Positions 43,612 to 53,059 of a stretch of 64,000 nucleotides of DNA are shown piece after piece. A program made the position numbers and the translations under genes. The first letter of the stretch is position 1; each line of letters starts with the position of its first letter. The notes under the pieces were generated by a model. The model did no database searches. It saw only the letters and a list, made by a program, of their open reading frames with translations, and had not been told where the DNA came from. The stretch comes from Burkholderiales bacterium (GTDB taxonomy: Bacteria > Pseudomonadota > Gammaproteobacteria > Burkholderiales > Thiobacteraceae). The stretch lies in NCBI GenBank assembly GCA_023511995.1, contig JAIMAL010000001.1, positions 186,001 through 250,000 of the forward strand, given 5' to 3'.

Positions 43612-44001
43612 TCAGCGCACCGGCCGCGTGAAGGGGAAGACCTTGGTGAAGCCCAGGATGTCGGTGACGAGGAGGACGAGGAAGAGGAACACGATCACCC
43701 CCAGCACATCGCCACCCGCCGGGACCTCGTCCAGCTTGCCGGCGATCAGGGCCACTTCCTCGTCGGTGAGCGCGGCGACCCGCTTTTTGGCTTCGTTCAT
43801 GTCCACGCCGCGGGCTTCCAGGGCGGCGCGCACTTCGGCACGGTCGAGCAATTCGGCCACGCGCTGCCGGTCATTGGCCTGCTCGCGGACGATGTCGCCG
43901 GTGGTCACCAGGCCCGCCTGGGCGGTTTGCAGGGGCAGGGTGATGAGCAGCATGACGGCAAGGGCGAAACGGCTGGTAAGGCGCAGGAAACGGCTGTTCA
44001 T
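43612..44001 (-). CDS. PA2779-family protein
   Basis: A 129-residue exported protein: signal-like N-terminus RFALAVMLLITLPLQTAQAG, a helical mid-region (REQANDRQRVAELLDRAEVR, LEARGVDMNEAKKRVAALTD) and a C-terminal membrane helix (DVLGVIVFLFLVLLVTDILG). The arrangement, including the C-terminal helix, fits the PA2779 family, partner of the PA2778 peptidase directly downstream. The ATG at 44001 has AAGGAG upstream. The helical part could be the peptidase substrate or anchor. Confidence 0.85.
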   Translation of the reverse strand: MNSRFLRLTSRFALAVMLLITLPLQTAQAGLVTTGDIVREQANDRQRVAELLDRAEVRAALEARGVDMNEAKKRVAALTDEEVALIAGKLDEVPAGGDVLGVIVFLFLVLLVTDILGFTKVFPFTRPVR

Positions 44002-44079
44002 GATGGCTCCTTTTCTGGGTTGGAAGACAGGCTTGTTGCAAAGCAAGGCCAGTTTAACCTCAAATGACGCGAAGCGTTT

Positions 44080-44120
44080 TCTCCTCCCTCCCGCCCCTGT
44101 GGGAGAGGGCAGGGGTTAAG
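44080..44120. repeat. Possible REP-like element
   Basis: Stretch of CTCCTCCCTCCC and GCCCCTGTGGGAGAGGGC followed by AGGGG. CCCCTG and CAGGGG pair, and the CTCCC/GGGAG tracts can extend the stem. Similar G/C-rich stem motifs are often dispersed in proteobacterial intergenic regions. Only one copy is in this window. Confidence 0.35.
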
Positions 44121-44242
44121 GCAACGATCCTGGCGAATCGCCGTTTAATCGCTGGGGGCGGCGGGGTGCCATGATCGTCGGGGTGAACGGAAGTTTAAGG
44201 GCTGCCCGCGGCCTTCCCCATTACCGCTTGTTCATCGCCGGC

Positions 44243-44656
44243 TCAGTGCAGGGGGGAGAGGCTGCGTGCGAGTTGCGCCACGAGCTCCGGCTCCATGTCC
44301 AGGCCCAGCTCGTCACCGGGATTGATGACGATGCCGAAGCCCGGTTCCATCCGCTCCAGCACCCAGCGGAATTCCGTGAGCAGTCCGCCGCGGAATTCCG
44401 GGTAATTTTCGAGGAAGGGTTTGGCCCGCTCGGGGCTGGTGAACAGCACCAACACCGCGGGGCCCTCCGCATCCTGCACCACCAGCGGCGTGGCGCGGGT
44501 GGAACGCTGGATGCCGCCGGGCGCCGTGTCGTCCTTCACCGGCATGAACACCTGCGCCTCCACGAGCTGTCTCATGAAGGTTTCGCTGTCGGTCTCGCCG
44601 GTCTGGGCGGCGTAGAGCTGGCGTTCCAGTTCGTTCCTGAGATCGGCTTCATCCAT
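44243..44656 (-). CDS. SseB-like domain protein
   Basis: A 137-residue soluble protein. LYAAQTGETDSETFMRQLVE, VFMPVKDDTAPGGIQRST, then LVVQDAEGPAVLVLFTSPER and GFGIVINPGDELGLDMEPEL fit the SseB N-terminal domain. SseB-type domains occur in secretion-associated and in nucleotide- or immunity-linked proteins, so the name does not fix a function. It follows a membrane protein with a winged-helix tail and a related three-helix membrane protein by short gaps. Confidence 0.78.
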   Translation of the reverse strand: MDEADLRNELERQLYAAQTGETDSETFMRQLVEAQVFMPVKDDTAPGGIQRSTRATPLVVQDAEGPAVLVLFTSPERAKPFLENYPEFRGGLLTEFRWVLERMEPGFGIVINPGDELGLDMEPELVAQLARSLSPLH

Positions 44657-44673
44657 GGCTTTTCTCCGGGCGC

Positions 44674-45288
44674 TCACGCATGCTGCTCGCTCCCTACTTC
44701 GCCCAGCAGCCGGGCACCCGTGGGCGACAGGCACAGGTGCATCACGTTCTTTTCATCGGTGGTGAGTTCCACGAGCCCCATCTCCCGCAGCAGGGCAAGG
44801 CGGGCGTTGACGACTTCCTTCGCCGGCGGCTTGGCGCTGAGGGTGGTCAGGTTGTCGTAGACGGAGCCGCCACGCGCCACTGCCTGCATGATTTCCAGGT
44901 CACCGGGGGATAGACCGACGCGAAAGAATTCCTCCACGGTGCGGGGTGGGCTCACCGGGGCGCGGGCCGCCCGCTGCAGCAGGCGGTTGGCCACCGCCTC
45001 GAAGAGGCGGCGGGAGAGCAGCACATAGAGGAGACAGAAACCGGCGAAGACGAACACGGCAAGGGGCCGCGTGCGGCCGAATTCGAGGAGATTGCTCGAG
45101 GTCATGTTGAGGAAGAGGGGCACGGTGAGGGCGGCGACGATGCCGAGGATCACGTATTTGACGAGCTCCCGGCTGCTCGTGGCTTGCGCGAGGAAGAAAT
45201 TGGCCACACCGGCCAGCACGCCGGCGCTCACCATGACGGTGAAGACGACCACCATGTAGGCATCGAACAGGTTGGCGGTGTTTTCCAT
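44674..45288 (-). CDS. Three-TM protein with C-terminal winged-helix domain
   Basis: A 204-residue protein. Three membrane helices (about residues 10-35, 44-62 and 75-92) contain VKYVILGIVAALTVPLFLNM and LAVFVFAGFCLLYVLLSRR. From about residue 115 a soluble domain reads SPGDLEIMQAVARGGSVYD and NARLALLREMGLVELTTDEK, the shape of a winged-helix DNA-binding or protein-interaction module. The membrane part closely matches the next gene upstream. It resembles proteins annotated as YEATS-associated helix-containing, a recollection I could not verify. Possibly a membrane-tethered sensor or regulator. Confidence 0.65.
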   Translation of the reverse strand: MENTANLFDAYMVVVFTVMVSAGVLAGVANFFLAQATSSRELVKYVILGIVAALTVPLFLNMTSSNLLEFGRTRPLAVFVFAGFCLLYVLLSRRLFEAVANRLLQRAARAPVSPPRTVEEFFRVGLSPGDLEIMQAVARGGSVYDNLTTLSAKPPAKEVVNARLALLREMGLVELTTDEKNVMHLCLSPTGARLLGEVGSEQHA

Positions 45289-45297
45289 GGCGCCCTC

Positions 45298-45669
45298 TCA
45301 GTCCTGTCCGCCACCGACCGCGGCGCGCAGGCGGTCCGAGAGGTTATCCAGAAGCCGCCGTGAGAAAAGCACGAACAGGAGGCAGAAACCGGCGAAGACG
45401 AAGAGATCGATGGGCCGCGACTTGGCCATGGCCAGGAGATCGCTGGAGATCATGTTGAGGAAAAGGGGCACGGTGAAGGCGGCGACCACACCTAGCACGA
45501 CGTGGCGCAAAAGCGCCTTGAGGGCGAAGCCCGCCGCCCGTTCGCTGAGGAAATAATTGGCGATGCCGCCCAGCACCCCGGTGGACAGCATGATGCCCAA
45601 CAACAGCAGAAGATAGCTTTCCAGCATGATGCCGCCGGTCACCATCTGGGTCGATCCCTGCAACTCCAT
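45298..45669 (-). CDS. Three-TM membrane protein, paralogue of the downstream gene
   Basis: A 123-residue membrane protein with three predicted helices (about residues 15-40, 57-75 and 88-107). HVVLGVVAAFTVPLFLNMIS and IDLFVFAGFCLLFVLFSRRL align directly with the membrane part of the neighbour, so the two arose by duplication. It lacks the winged-helix tail. The ATG at 45669 has GGAGGA upstream. The genes are 9 bases apart. Function unknown. Confidence 0.68.
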   Translation of the reverse strand: MELQGSTQMVTGGIMLESYLLLLLGIMLSTGVLGGIANYFLSERAAGFALKALLRHVVLGVVAAFTVPLFLNMISSDLLAMAKSRPIDLFVFAGFCLLFVLFSRRLLDNLSDRLRAAVGGGQD

Positions 45670-45708
45670 GGTCCTCCTCCTTGTTGTTTTTGCTTGGGGC
45701 ACCGTGCC

Positions 45709-46875
45709 TCATGGTGCAAGCCGGGTCTCCACCAGGGTGACCCAGTAGGCGGCACCGATGGGCAGCAGCGCGTCGTTGAAATCGTAGCGCGGATTGTGCA
45801 GGGTGCAACCGCCCGTGCCGGGACCATTGCCCAGCCAGACATAGCAGCCCGGTTTTTCCTGCAGCATGTAGGCGAAATCCTCGGCGCCCATGGAGGGCGG
45901 CAGATCAGCCCGTACCTGTTCTTCCCCCACCAGTTGCGCGGCCACCTGGCGGCAGAATTCCGCCTCCCGCGGGTCGTTCACGGTGGCGGGATATCCGCGC
46001 CGATAAAACACCTGCGCCTCCATGCCATGGGCCTGGGCAATCCCCATGGCAAGCCGCTTAAGGTTGCTTTCCACCTCCTGCTGCACCTCCGTCCGCAGGG
46101 TGCGCACCGTGCCGCCCAGCTTCGCTTCCGGAGGGATGACATTGTAGGCCTCGCCGGCGTGGAAACGGGTCACGCTCACCACCACGGCATCCAGGGGATC
46201 GGTGCTGCGGCTGACGATGGATTGCAGGGCCTCTACCAGCGCGGCAGCGGCGACGATGGGATCCCGTCCCTGGTGGGGCATGGCGGCATGGGCACCCTGC
46301 CCGCGCAGGACGATGTCGAACTGGTCCGTGCCCGCCATCACCGGCCCCCGGTGTACGGCGAACTGGCCCAGGGCAAGGCCCGGCCAGTTGTGCAGGCCGT
46401 ACACCGCCTCCATGGGGAAGCGGGTGAACAGGCCGTCTTCGATCATGGCGCGGGCGCCGCCCTCGCCTTCCTCGGCGGGCTGGAAGATGAAATACACCGT
46501 GCCGTCGAAGCGGCGGCTGCCCGCCAGGTATTCGGCGGCCGCCAGCAGCATGGTGGTGTGGCCATCGTGGCCGCAGGCGTGCATGCGGCCGGCATGACGG
46601 GAACGGTGGGGAAAGGTGTTTTCCTCCTCGATGGGCAGGGCGTCCATGTCCGCCCGCAGGCCGATGGCACGGCGGCTGTGGCCGGCGCGCAGCACGCCCA
46701 CCACGCCGGTGCCGGCCAGTCCGCGATGGACTTCCACCCCCGCCTTTTCCAGAAAGCGGGCAACGACGTCGCTGGTGCGGTGTTCCTCGAAGGCGAGCTC
46801 CGGGTGGGCGTGCAGATCATGGCGCAGCGCCGCCAGACGGGGCAGCTCGGACTGGAAGCGGGAAAGGACGGACAT
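45709..46875 (-). CDS. M20-family amidohydrolase (hippurate hydrolase-like)
   Basis: A 388-residue zinc/manganese peptidase-fold enzyme. RHDLHAHPELAFEEHRTSD at the N-terminus, HACGHDGHTTMLLAAAEYL with metal ligands, FIFQPAEEGEGGARAMIEDG and MGAEDFAYMLQEKPGCYVW match N-acyl-amino-acid hydrolases of the M20D group. Exact substrate unknown. The ATG at 46875 (MSVLSRF) starts the conserved region; in-frame sequence to 46980 is not family-like. It lies upstream of the three-TM genes on the same strand. Confidence 0.88.
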   Translation of the reverse strand: MSVLSRFQSELPRLAALRHDLHAHPELAFEEHRTSDVVARFLEKAGVEVHRGLAGTGVVGVLRAGHSRRAIGLRADMDALPIEEENTFPHRSRHAGRMHACGHDGHTTMLLAAAEYLAGSRRFDGTVYFIFQPAEEGEGGARAMIEDGLFTRFPMEAVYGLHNWPGLALGQFAVHRGPVMAGTDQFDIVLRGQGAHAAMPHQGRDPIVAAAALVEALQSIVSRSTDPLDAVVVSVTRFHAGEAYNVIPPEAKLGGTVRTLRTEVQQEVESNLKRLAMGIAQAHGMEAQVFYRRGYPATVNDPREAEFCRQVAAQLVGEEQVRADLPPSMGAEDFAYMLQEKPGCYVWLGNGPGTGGCTLHNPRYDFNDALLPIGAAYWVTLVETRLAP

Positions 46876-46915
46876 AAGCGCTCCTGGTGGGGCTCCACAG
46901 ATTATGCCACGCGCC

Positions 46916-49015
46916 TTACACCCCTTTGGCGCCGCTCCTGCCGGTGGCGCGCGGGGGCCGTCGCCGCCCTTCCGGCGCAAGTCCCGTGCCCGGCGGCTGC
47001 CAGGCGGGGACGAGATGATGTTTGCCGTTGCCGATGAGATCGGCGCGACCCATGCGTTTCAACGCCTCCCGCAAAAGCGGCCAGTTCTCCGGGTCATGGT
47101 AGCGGAGGAAGGCCTTGTGCAGCCGCCGGATGCGGCCTTCGCGCACCACCTTCACCTTCTGCGCATGCCGCAGTCCGCGCAGGGGATTGAGCCCGGTGTG
47201 GTACATGGTAGTGGCCAGCGCCATGGGCGTTGGCAGGAAGGTCTGCACCTGATCGAGGCGGAAGCCGTTCCGCTTCAGCCACAGGGCGAGCTTCAGCATG
47301 TCCTCGTCGGTGGTGCCGGGATGGGCGGCGATGAAGTAGGGAATGAGGTATTGCTCCTTGCCGGCCTCACGGGAAAAGCGGTCGAAGAGCTGCTTGAATT
47401 TCTCGTAGCTGCCGATACCGGGTTTCATCATGTGGGCAAGGGGGCCCGGTTCCGTGTGTTCCGGCGCAATCTTGAGGTAACCGCCGACATGGTGCTGCGT
47501 AAGCTCCCGGATGTATTCCGGCGAGCGCACGGCGAGGTCGTAGCGGATGCCGGAGCCGATGAGCACCTTTTTCACGCCGGGAATGGCGCGTGCCTTGCGG
47601 TAGAGGGCGATGAGGGGGCTGTGATCGGTGTTGAGGTTGCCACACACGTCCGGATAGACGCAGGACAGCCGCCGGCAGGCGGCCTCGATCTCCCGGCTTT
47701 TGCAGGCCATGCGGTACATGTTGGCGGTCGGTCCGCCCAGATCGGAAATGACCCCGGTGAAGCCCGGCGTCCGGTCGCGGATGTCTTCGATCTCGCGCAG
47801 GATGGACGCCTCGGAGCGGCTCTGGATGATGCGTCCCTCGTGCTCGGTGATGGAGCAGAAGGTGCAACCGCCGAAGCAGCCGCGCATGATGGTGACGGAA
47901 AAGCGGATCATCTCCCACGCCGGAATCCGCGCCTCCCCATAGGCCGGATGCGGCCGCCGCGCATAGGGCAGGCCATAGACGTAATCCATCTCTTCGGTGC
48001 TCAGGGGCAGCGGTGGCGGATTGAGCCAGACGTCCCGCTCCCCGTGGCCCTGCACGAGGGCGCGCGCATTGCCGGGGTTGGATTCCAGGTGCAGCACCCG
48101 CGAGGCATGGGCGTAGAGCACGGGGTCGCTGGCCACCTGCTCGAAGGCGGGCAGGCGGATCACCGTCCTCGAGCGGTCCGCCCCGGCCCGGGGACGTTCC
48201 AGGCGCACCACGTGGGTGGACGGGGCTTCGCAGGCCACTGGCGGTTCCGCGGCATAGGGATTGACGGGGGGCATCAGCGGCCCTGGTGTGTCCACCCGGG
48301 TGGAATCGATTTCCACCCACTCTGGCCCGGGCCGCCAGCCCCGCGGGCGCAGAAAGGCCGTGCCGCGGATGTCGGTGATGGCGCCGATGGGCTCGCCCTT
48401 CGCCAGCCGATGGGTGAGCTCCACCAGCGCCCGTTCCGCATTGCCGTAGATCAGCATGTCCGCCTTGGCGTCCACCAGGGCCGAGCGGCGCACCTTGTCC
48501 GACCAGTAGTCGTAGTGGGCGATGCGGCGCAGGCTCGCCTCGATGCCGCCGAGGAGGATGGGGACATCCGGATAGGCCTCGCGGCAACGCTGGGCATAGA
48601 CCAGCACCGCGCGGTCGGGACGCCGGTTGGGCTCGCCATTGGGGGTATAGGCGTCGTCGGAACGGATGCGCCGGTCCGAGGTGTAGCGGTTGACCATCGA
48701 ATCCATGTTGCCGGCGGTGACGCCGAAATAGAGATTGGGCCGGCCCAGGGCGCGGAATGGCTCGGCGGAATGCCAGTCCGGCTGGGCGATGATGCCCACG
48801 CGGAACCCCTGGGCCTCCAACAGCCGGCCCACCAGCGCCATGCCGAAGCTGGGATGGTCGATGTAGGCATCGCCCGTCACCAGGATCACATCGCAGGAAT
48901 CCCAGCCTAGGGCGTCCATCTCGGCCCGGCTCATGGGCAGGAATGGGGCGGTGCCGAAGCGCCGGGCCCAGTAGGGGCGGTAACGCATGAGGGGCTTGGG
49001 GGCTGAAACGTTCAT
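46916..49015 (-). CDS. YgiQ-family radical SAM protein
   Basis: A 699-residue radical SAM protein of the YgiQ type, function unknown. The N-terminal portion has [20 protein letters not shown] and [20 protein letters not shown]. The [4Fe-4S] motif C-x3-C-x2-C lies in [18 protein letters not shown]. The C-terminal DUF3362-like part has [20 protein letters not shown] and [19 protein letters not shown]. Length is normal. It is divergent from the HPF-type gene. Confidence 0.93.
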   Translation of the reverse strand: MNVSAPKPLMRYRPYWARRFGTAPFLPMSRAEMDALGWDSCDVILVTGDAYIDHPSFGMALVGRLLEAQGFRVGIIAQPDWHSAEPFRALGRPNLYFGVTAGNMDSMVNRYTSDRRIRSDDAYTPNGEPNRRPDRAVLVYAQRCREAYPDVPILLGGIEASLRRIAHYDYWSDKVRRSALVDAKADMLIYGNAERALVELTHRLAKGEPIGAITDIRGTAFLRPRGWRPGPEWVEIDSTRVDTPGPLMPPVNPYAAEPPVACEAPSTHVVRLERPRAGADRSRTVIRLPAFEQVASDPVLYAHASRVLHLESNPGNARALVQGHGERDVWLNPPPLPLSTEEMDYVYGLPYARRPHPAYGEARIPAWEMIRFSVTIMRGCFGGCTFCSITEHEGRIIQSRSEASILREIEDIRDRTPGFTGVISDLGGPTANMYRMACKSREIEAACRRLSCVYPDVCGNLNTDHSPLIALYRKARAIPGVKKVLIGSGIRYDLAVRSPEYIRELTQHHVGGYLKIAPEHTEPGPLAHMMKPGIGSYEKFKQLFDRFSREAGKEQYLIPYFIAAHPGTTDEDMLKLALWLKRNGFRLDQVQTFLPTPMALATTMYHTGLNPLRGLRHAQKVKVVREGRIRRLHKAFLRYHDPENWPLLREALKRMGRADLIGNGKHHLVPAWQPPGTGLAPEGRRRPPRATGRSGAKGV

Positions 49016-49238
49016 GGCTCCATTCTACCCGGGGCGTTTTTGCGCCGGGACTTGGCGTGGCTGGCCTTGGGCGAGGCGCATCACGGGAACCCCTTTTGGC
49101 CCCGGAGGCTGCGGGCGTTTTTGAGCCCATCCCCGCCTTGAGGTTCCCGCCGGTGGCGCGAAGCCTCCCGGGGGCGGCCGATGGTAAACTTGCAGCTTTG
49201 CGCCATCATTCCAAGACTTAAACTCCAAGGGAGCCATC

Positions 49239-49775
49239 ATGCAACTTCCCCTGCAAGTCACTTTCCGCGACGTGCCCCACTCCGATGCCATCGAGGCCGC
49301 GATCCGGGAAAAGGCGGAAAAACTCGACCGCTTCTACGACCGCATCATGGCGGTGCGGGCCGTGGTGGGCACCATCCAGCGCCATCATCATCAGGGCAAG
49401 CTCTACAACATCCGTCTCGACATCACCGTGCCGGGGGGCGAGATCGTCATCAACCGTGACAAGGCGGAAGACATCTACGTGGCGATCCGGGACGCCTTCG
49501 ACGCCGCCCGGCGCAAGCTCGAGGATTTCGCGCGCAAGCAGCGGGGCGAGGTGAAGACCCACGAGGTGGAGAGCCGCGGGCGCATTGCCCGCCTCTTCCC
49601 CGAGGAAGGCTATGGCTTCATCGAGACCGCGACCGGCGAGGAGCTTTATTTCCACCGCTTCAATGTGGTGCACCCGGATTTCGAACACCTGCGGGTGGGG
49701 GACGAGGTGACCTTTCTCGTCGAAACCGCCGACGAGGGGTTGCAGGCGAACCGCGTCACCGTCCACCGGGCCTGA
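49239..49775 (+). CDS. HPF/RaiA ribosome-associated protein with cold-shock domain
   Basis: A 178-residue protein. The N-terminal S30AE/HPF domain (about residues 1-105) begins MQLPLQVTFRDVPHSDAIEA; the C-terminal region (about 113-178) is a cold-shock-like OB fold, RGRIARLFPEEGYGFIETAT with LYFHRFNVV. The domain pair suggests ribosome binding plus RNA binding, perhaps hibernation or stress tuning. AAGGGAG lies upstream of the ATG. The usual RpoN neighbourhood of hpf is absent. Confidence 0.88.
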   Translation: MQLPLQVTFRDVPHSDAIEAAIREKAEKLDRFYDRIMAVRAVVGTIQRHHHQGKLYNIRLDITVPGGEIVINRDKAEDIYVAIRDAFDAARRKLEDFARKQRGEVKTHEVESRGRIARLFPEEGYGFIETATGEELYFHRFNVVHPDFEHLRVGDEVTFLVETADEGLQANRVTVHRA

Positions 49776-49794
49776 GTCACCTGGGCCGTGTCCG

Positions 49795-50451
49795 TCAGCG
49801 GGGATCCATCCCGGCGGGGGATCGCCGCGCCAGGGGTTCCAGCGCCTTGGCCTGCCGGGGGCTGAGGCTGCGCCCCGGCCATGGCAGGAAGGCGGGCACC
49901 TGCCGGCGGTAGCGCCGGTAGGCTTCCCCGTAGCGGGCGATGAGCTTGTTCTCCTCCAGGCGGCTGCCCACCACGAGGTAGAGGGTGAGGCTTGCGGCGG
50001 TGACGAGCCAGGCCGCATCCATGTCCCGTGTCCAAAGAAAGAGCAGCCCCAGCGCATACCAGGGATGACGCACATGGCGGTGCAGGGGGGAGAGGGTGAA
50101 GGCCTCCGCCTCGGCGTCGGGGCCCACGCGGTCGCGCCACTGGCGCAGGCCCAGGAAGGTGGCGCCGTCATACCAGCGCAGGCTGACGGCGAACCCTCCC
50201 ACCGCCAGGAGCGCCCCCGCCCATTCCACCGGCGCGGGGACGTCCCACAGCAAGGGGCCCCGGAAGCGCCAGGTGAGGGCCAGTGGGGGCAACAGCAACA
50301 CGGTGGCGATCAGGTTATAGGCGAGGCGGTAGGCGGGCAGGAAGGGGGGATAGTGCTTTGCCACCCAGCCCTTGACCCTGAGGCTTGCGGCAAGGGAATG
50401 CAACGCGCCGTAGGCAAGCCAGGCCAGGGCGATGATGATGAGTTCTCCCAT
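49795..50451 (-). CDS. Isoprenylcysteine methyltransferase-like membrane protein
   Basis: A 218-residue membrane protein with about five hydrophobic helices, starting MGELIIIALAWLAYGALHS. The C-terminal signature LHRHVRHPWYALGLLFLW, then LEENKLIARYGEAYRRYRRQ and VPAFLPWPG is that of the ICMT / NnrU-like family. Such proteins use SAM or heme-related cofactors; the substrate is unknown. The start lies one base from the ABC transporter stop, so they are probably cotranscribed. Confidence 0.8.
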   Translation of the reverse strand: MGELIIIALAWLAYGALHSLAASLRVKGWVAKHYPPFLPAYRLAYNLIATVLLLPPLALTWRFRGPLLWDVPAPVEWAGALLAVGGFAVSLRWYDGATFLGLRQWRDRVGPDAEAEAFTLSPLHRHVRHPWYALGLLFLWTRDMDAAWLVTAASLTLYLVVGSRLEENKLIARYGEAYRRYRRQVPAFLPWPGRSLSPRQAKALEPLARRSPAGMDPR

Positions 50452-50452
50452 G

Positions 50453-52234
50453 TCAATGCTGCAGCGCTCCATACAGGCGCGCATACAATCCATCGCGCCG
50501 GATGAGCTGCTCGTGGGCGCCTTCCTCCACGATCTGACCGTTCTCGAAGACCAGGGCGCGGTCCGCCTGTTTCACCGCTGAGAGACGATGGGCGATGATC
50601 AGGGTGGTACGCCCTTCCAGGAAATCGGCCAGGGCGGCGTGCACGCGGGCTTCCGTTTCCGCATCGAGGGCGGAAGTCGCCTCGTCGAGGATGACCACCT
50701 GCGGCTCGGACAAGACCAGTCTGGCGATGGCCAGGCGCTGACGCTGGCCACCGGACAAACGCACGCCCTGGCGCCCGATGAGGGTGTCGAGGCCCTTCGG
50801 CATGGCGCGCACGGTGTCGGCAAGCTGGGCGATTTCCAGCGCCCGCCACAGCTGGTCGTCGGTGAGTTCCCGCCCCAAGGTGAGATTCATGCGCACCGTC
50901 TCGTTGAAGAGCGCAGGATGCTGCAGCACCGTGCCCACGTGGGAGCGCACCACGTCGAGACCGATTTCCTCGATGGGGACGCCGTCGAAGCGCACCGTTC
51001 CCGACTGGGGGGTGTAAAGCCCCAGGATCACCTGCACCAGGGTGGACTTGCCCCCACCGGAAGCCCCCACCAGGGCCACCTTTTCCCCGGGCGCAATGGA
51101 CAGGGACACGCCGTTCAACACCGGTGTATCGCCGTAGCTGAAATAAACATCCTCCACCGCCAGGCTCACTGTGCGCTTGCCCCGAAAAGGGTTTTTGAGA
51201 TGGGGATATTCCGGCTCCTCCTGCAACCGCAGCAGCTTGTTCACCCGTGACAGGGCGGCCTTGGCACCGTAATAGGCATACTGGATGCCCAGGATCTCCT
51301 GTACCGGGCCCATCATGAACCAGAGGTAGCCGAACACCGCCATCATCTGGCCGATGGAAAGACCCGAGAAGAGCACCATGAACATGGCGAGTGCCCGGAA
51401 GACATCGAAACCGAAGAGGAAGACGAGGAAGGACAGCCGTCCCGCCGCATCGGATTTCCAGGAAAAGGCTGCCGTGTGGGTGCGTATCCCCCGCGCCCGA
51501 TCGATGACCTGGGCGATGTAATGGCGTTCCCGGTTCAGGGCCCGGATCTGGTGGATGGCATCCAGGGTCTCGGTGAGGGATTGCTGGAACAGTTCAAACG
51601 CGCTGTTCTCGCGTTTCTTGAGCTCCTTCACCCTTTTGCCCAGGACCATGGTGAAGTAGATGACCGCAGGGTTGAGGAGCAGAATGAACAGGGCAAGCTT
51701 CCAGTGCATCCACAGCAGCACCACCGCCGTGCCGATGATGGACAGCACGGCCACCACGAACTTGGAGATGGACACGCCGATGAAGTTGTCCACTGCATCC
51801 AGGTCCTTCACCAGGTGGGAGGCCACGGTGCCGCTGCCCAGGGTTTCGTATTCGGCAAGGGCGATGCGGGACAGGCGCAAAAGGAGCTGCTCCCGCATGC
51901 GATAGACCACATCCTTGGCGATGAGCACGAACTCGCGGGCCTGCCACACCCCGAGCACGAGGGCGGTCAGACGCAACAGCAGGGTCAAAAGCAGGGCGGC
52001 GAGGATGTAGAGCACCGGCCCATGCCACGCCGCGGGGGTGAGCCGGTCGATCATTTCCACCATGGGACCCGGCTTCTGCAGCAGGACCTCATCCACCATC
52101 AGCGGCATGAGCAGGGGAACGGGGACGCTGGCCAGGGCCCCACCGATGGCCACGGCGTGGGCGATGAGGAGGGATCGGCGGTGTTCCCGCAGCAGGGCGA
52201 GGATGGAAGACCAGGTGAAGCCGCGACGGGGCAT
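50453..52234 (-). CDS. ABC exporter with fused permease and ATPase
   Basis: A 593-residue half-transporter. Six membrane helices in the N-terminal part (for example LLIAHAVAIGGALASVPVPL) precede the ATPase domain with Walker A GASGGGKSTLV, signature LSGGQRQRLAIARLVLSEP and Walker B VVILDEATSALDAE. It is of the MsbA/multidrug exporter class. Substrate unknown. It is 2 bases from the cyclophilin gene upstream and 1 base from the ICMT-like gene downstream. Confidence 0.92.
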   Translation of the reverse strand: MPRRGFTWSSILALLREHRRSLLIAHAVAIGGALASVPVPLLMPLMVDEVLLQKPGPMVEMIDRLTPAAWHGPVLYILAALLLTLLLRLTALVLGVWQAREFVLIAKDVVYRMREQLLLRLSRIALAEYETLGSGTVASHLVKDLDAVDNFIGVSISKFVVAVLSIIGTAVVLLWMHWKLALFILLLNPAVIYFTMVLGKRVKELKKRENSAFELFQQSLTETLDAIHQIRALNRERHYIAQVIDRARGIRTHTAAFSWKSDAAGRLSFLVFLFGFDVFRALAMFMVLFSGLSIGQMMAVFGYLWFMMGPVQEILGIQYAYYGAKAALSRVNKLLRLQEEPEYPHLKNPFRGKRTVSLAVEDVYFSYGDTPVLNGVSLSIAPGEKVALVGASGGGKSTLVQVILGLYTPQSGTVRFDGVPIEEIGLDVVRSHVGTVLQHPALFNETVRMNLTLGRELTDDQLWRALEIAQLADTVRAMPKGLDTLIGRQGVRLSGGQRQRLAIARLVLSEPQVVILDEATSALDAETEARVHAALADFLEGRTTLIIAHRLSAVKQADRALVFENGQIVEEGAHEQLIRRDGLYARLYGALQH

Positions 52235-52236
52235 GG

Positions 52237-52803
52237 TTACTGGACTCTGCGCATATCCTCGATGACGACCATCTGCTGCGGCACGTCGGCGGGGAAGGGG
52301 CCGCCGGCGCCGGTGGGCAGCCGGGCGATGCGATCGACGACCTCTTCGCCGCGGATCACCCGCCCGAACACGGCATAACCCCAGCCGCGCACCGTTGGCG
52401 CCGTGTAGTTGAGGAAATCGTTGTCCCGCACATTGATAAAGAACTGTCCCGTTGCCGAATGGGGTTCCATGGTGCGCGCCATGGCCACCGTGTAACGTTC
52501 GTTGCGCAAACCGTTGTTGGCTTCGTTGGGAATGGGCGGGCCGGTGGGCTTTTCCCGGAAACGGGTGTCGAATCCACCCCCCTGGATCATGAAGCCGGCG
52601 ATGACCCGGTGAAAAATCGTGCCCTTGTAATGGCCGCTCTCCACATAGCGGAGGAAATTCTCCACCGTCTTGGGCGCCTTATCGGGGTAGAGTTCGATGA
52701 CCACCGTGCCCAGGTTCGTCTGCATTTCCACCACCGGCGGCGAGGCGTGCGCAGCCGGGGCCATCAGGAGGGCAAGGAGAAGGAAAACCAGGGTTCGCAT
52801 CAT
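52237..52803 (-). CDS. Periplasmic cyclophilin-type peptidyl-prolyl isomerase
   Basis: A 188-residue exported PPIase: signal peptide [18 protein letters not shown], then the cyclophilin fold with [37 protein letters not shown] and [18 protein letters not shown]. Similar to PpiA. The ATG at 52803 is used, with GGGAGA upstream; adjacent ATG and TTG codons are alternatives. It starts the run with the ABC exporter. Confidence 0.93.
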   Translation of the reverse strand: MMRTLVFLLLALLMAPAAHASPPVVEMQTNLGTVVIELYPDKAPKTVENFLRYVESGHYKGTIFHRVIAGFMIQGGGFDTRFREKPTGPPIPNEANNGLRNERYTVAMARTMEPHSATGQFFINVRDNDFLNYTAPTVRGWGYAVFGRVIRGEEVVDRIARLPTGAGGPFPADVPQQMVVIEDMRRVQ

Positions 52804-53059
52804 GGACAATCTCCCAGCGTAAAGGCCCTATTGTAGGGAGGCGCCACTGCGGGCGCGAGCCTTGCCCTGGCAATTTTCCGGCCATGTTCTATTCAGTGTG
52901 AATGTAAAACCCACCTGGAAACGCTTCCTTCACTGGGAGCGCTTTGGCAGGGGCAGCGGCGTGGCGGCTGCCTGGGTTGACGGGGGGATTCCATCGCCCC
53001 CGGGGAAGCGGTGCCGGGATCGGCTTGCCTGCGTGCACGGGGTGCGTGAGGAGAAGGTG

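Noticed and set aside
46616-48910. 764-residue open frame antisense to the YgiQ gene
   Set aside because: Shadow frame; the minus strand has the radical SAM motif and full family similarity.
52804-53059. Possible cobalamin or other riboswitch upstream of the thioredoxin gene
   Set aside because: I looked for conserved B12-box and manganese-riboswitch elements and found none. Only weak G/C stems are present.
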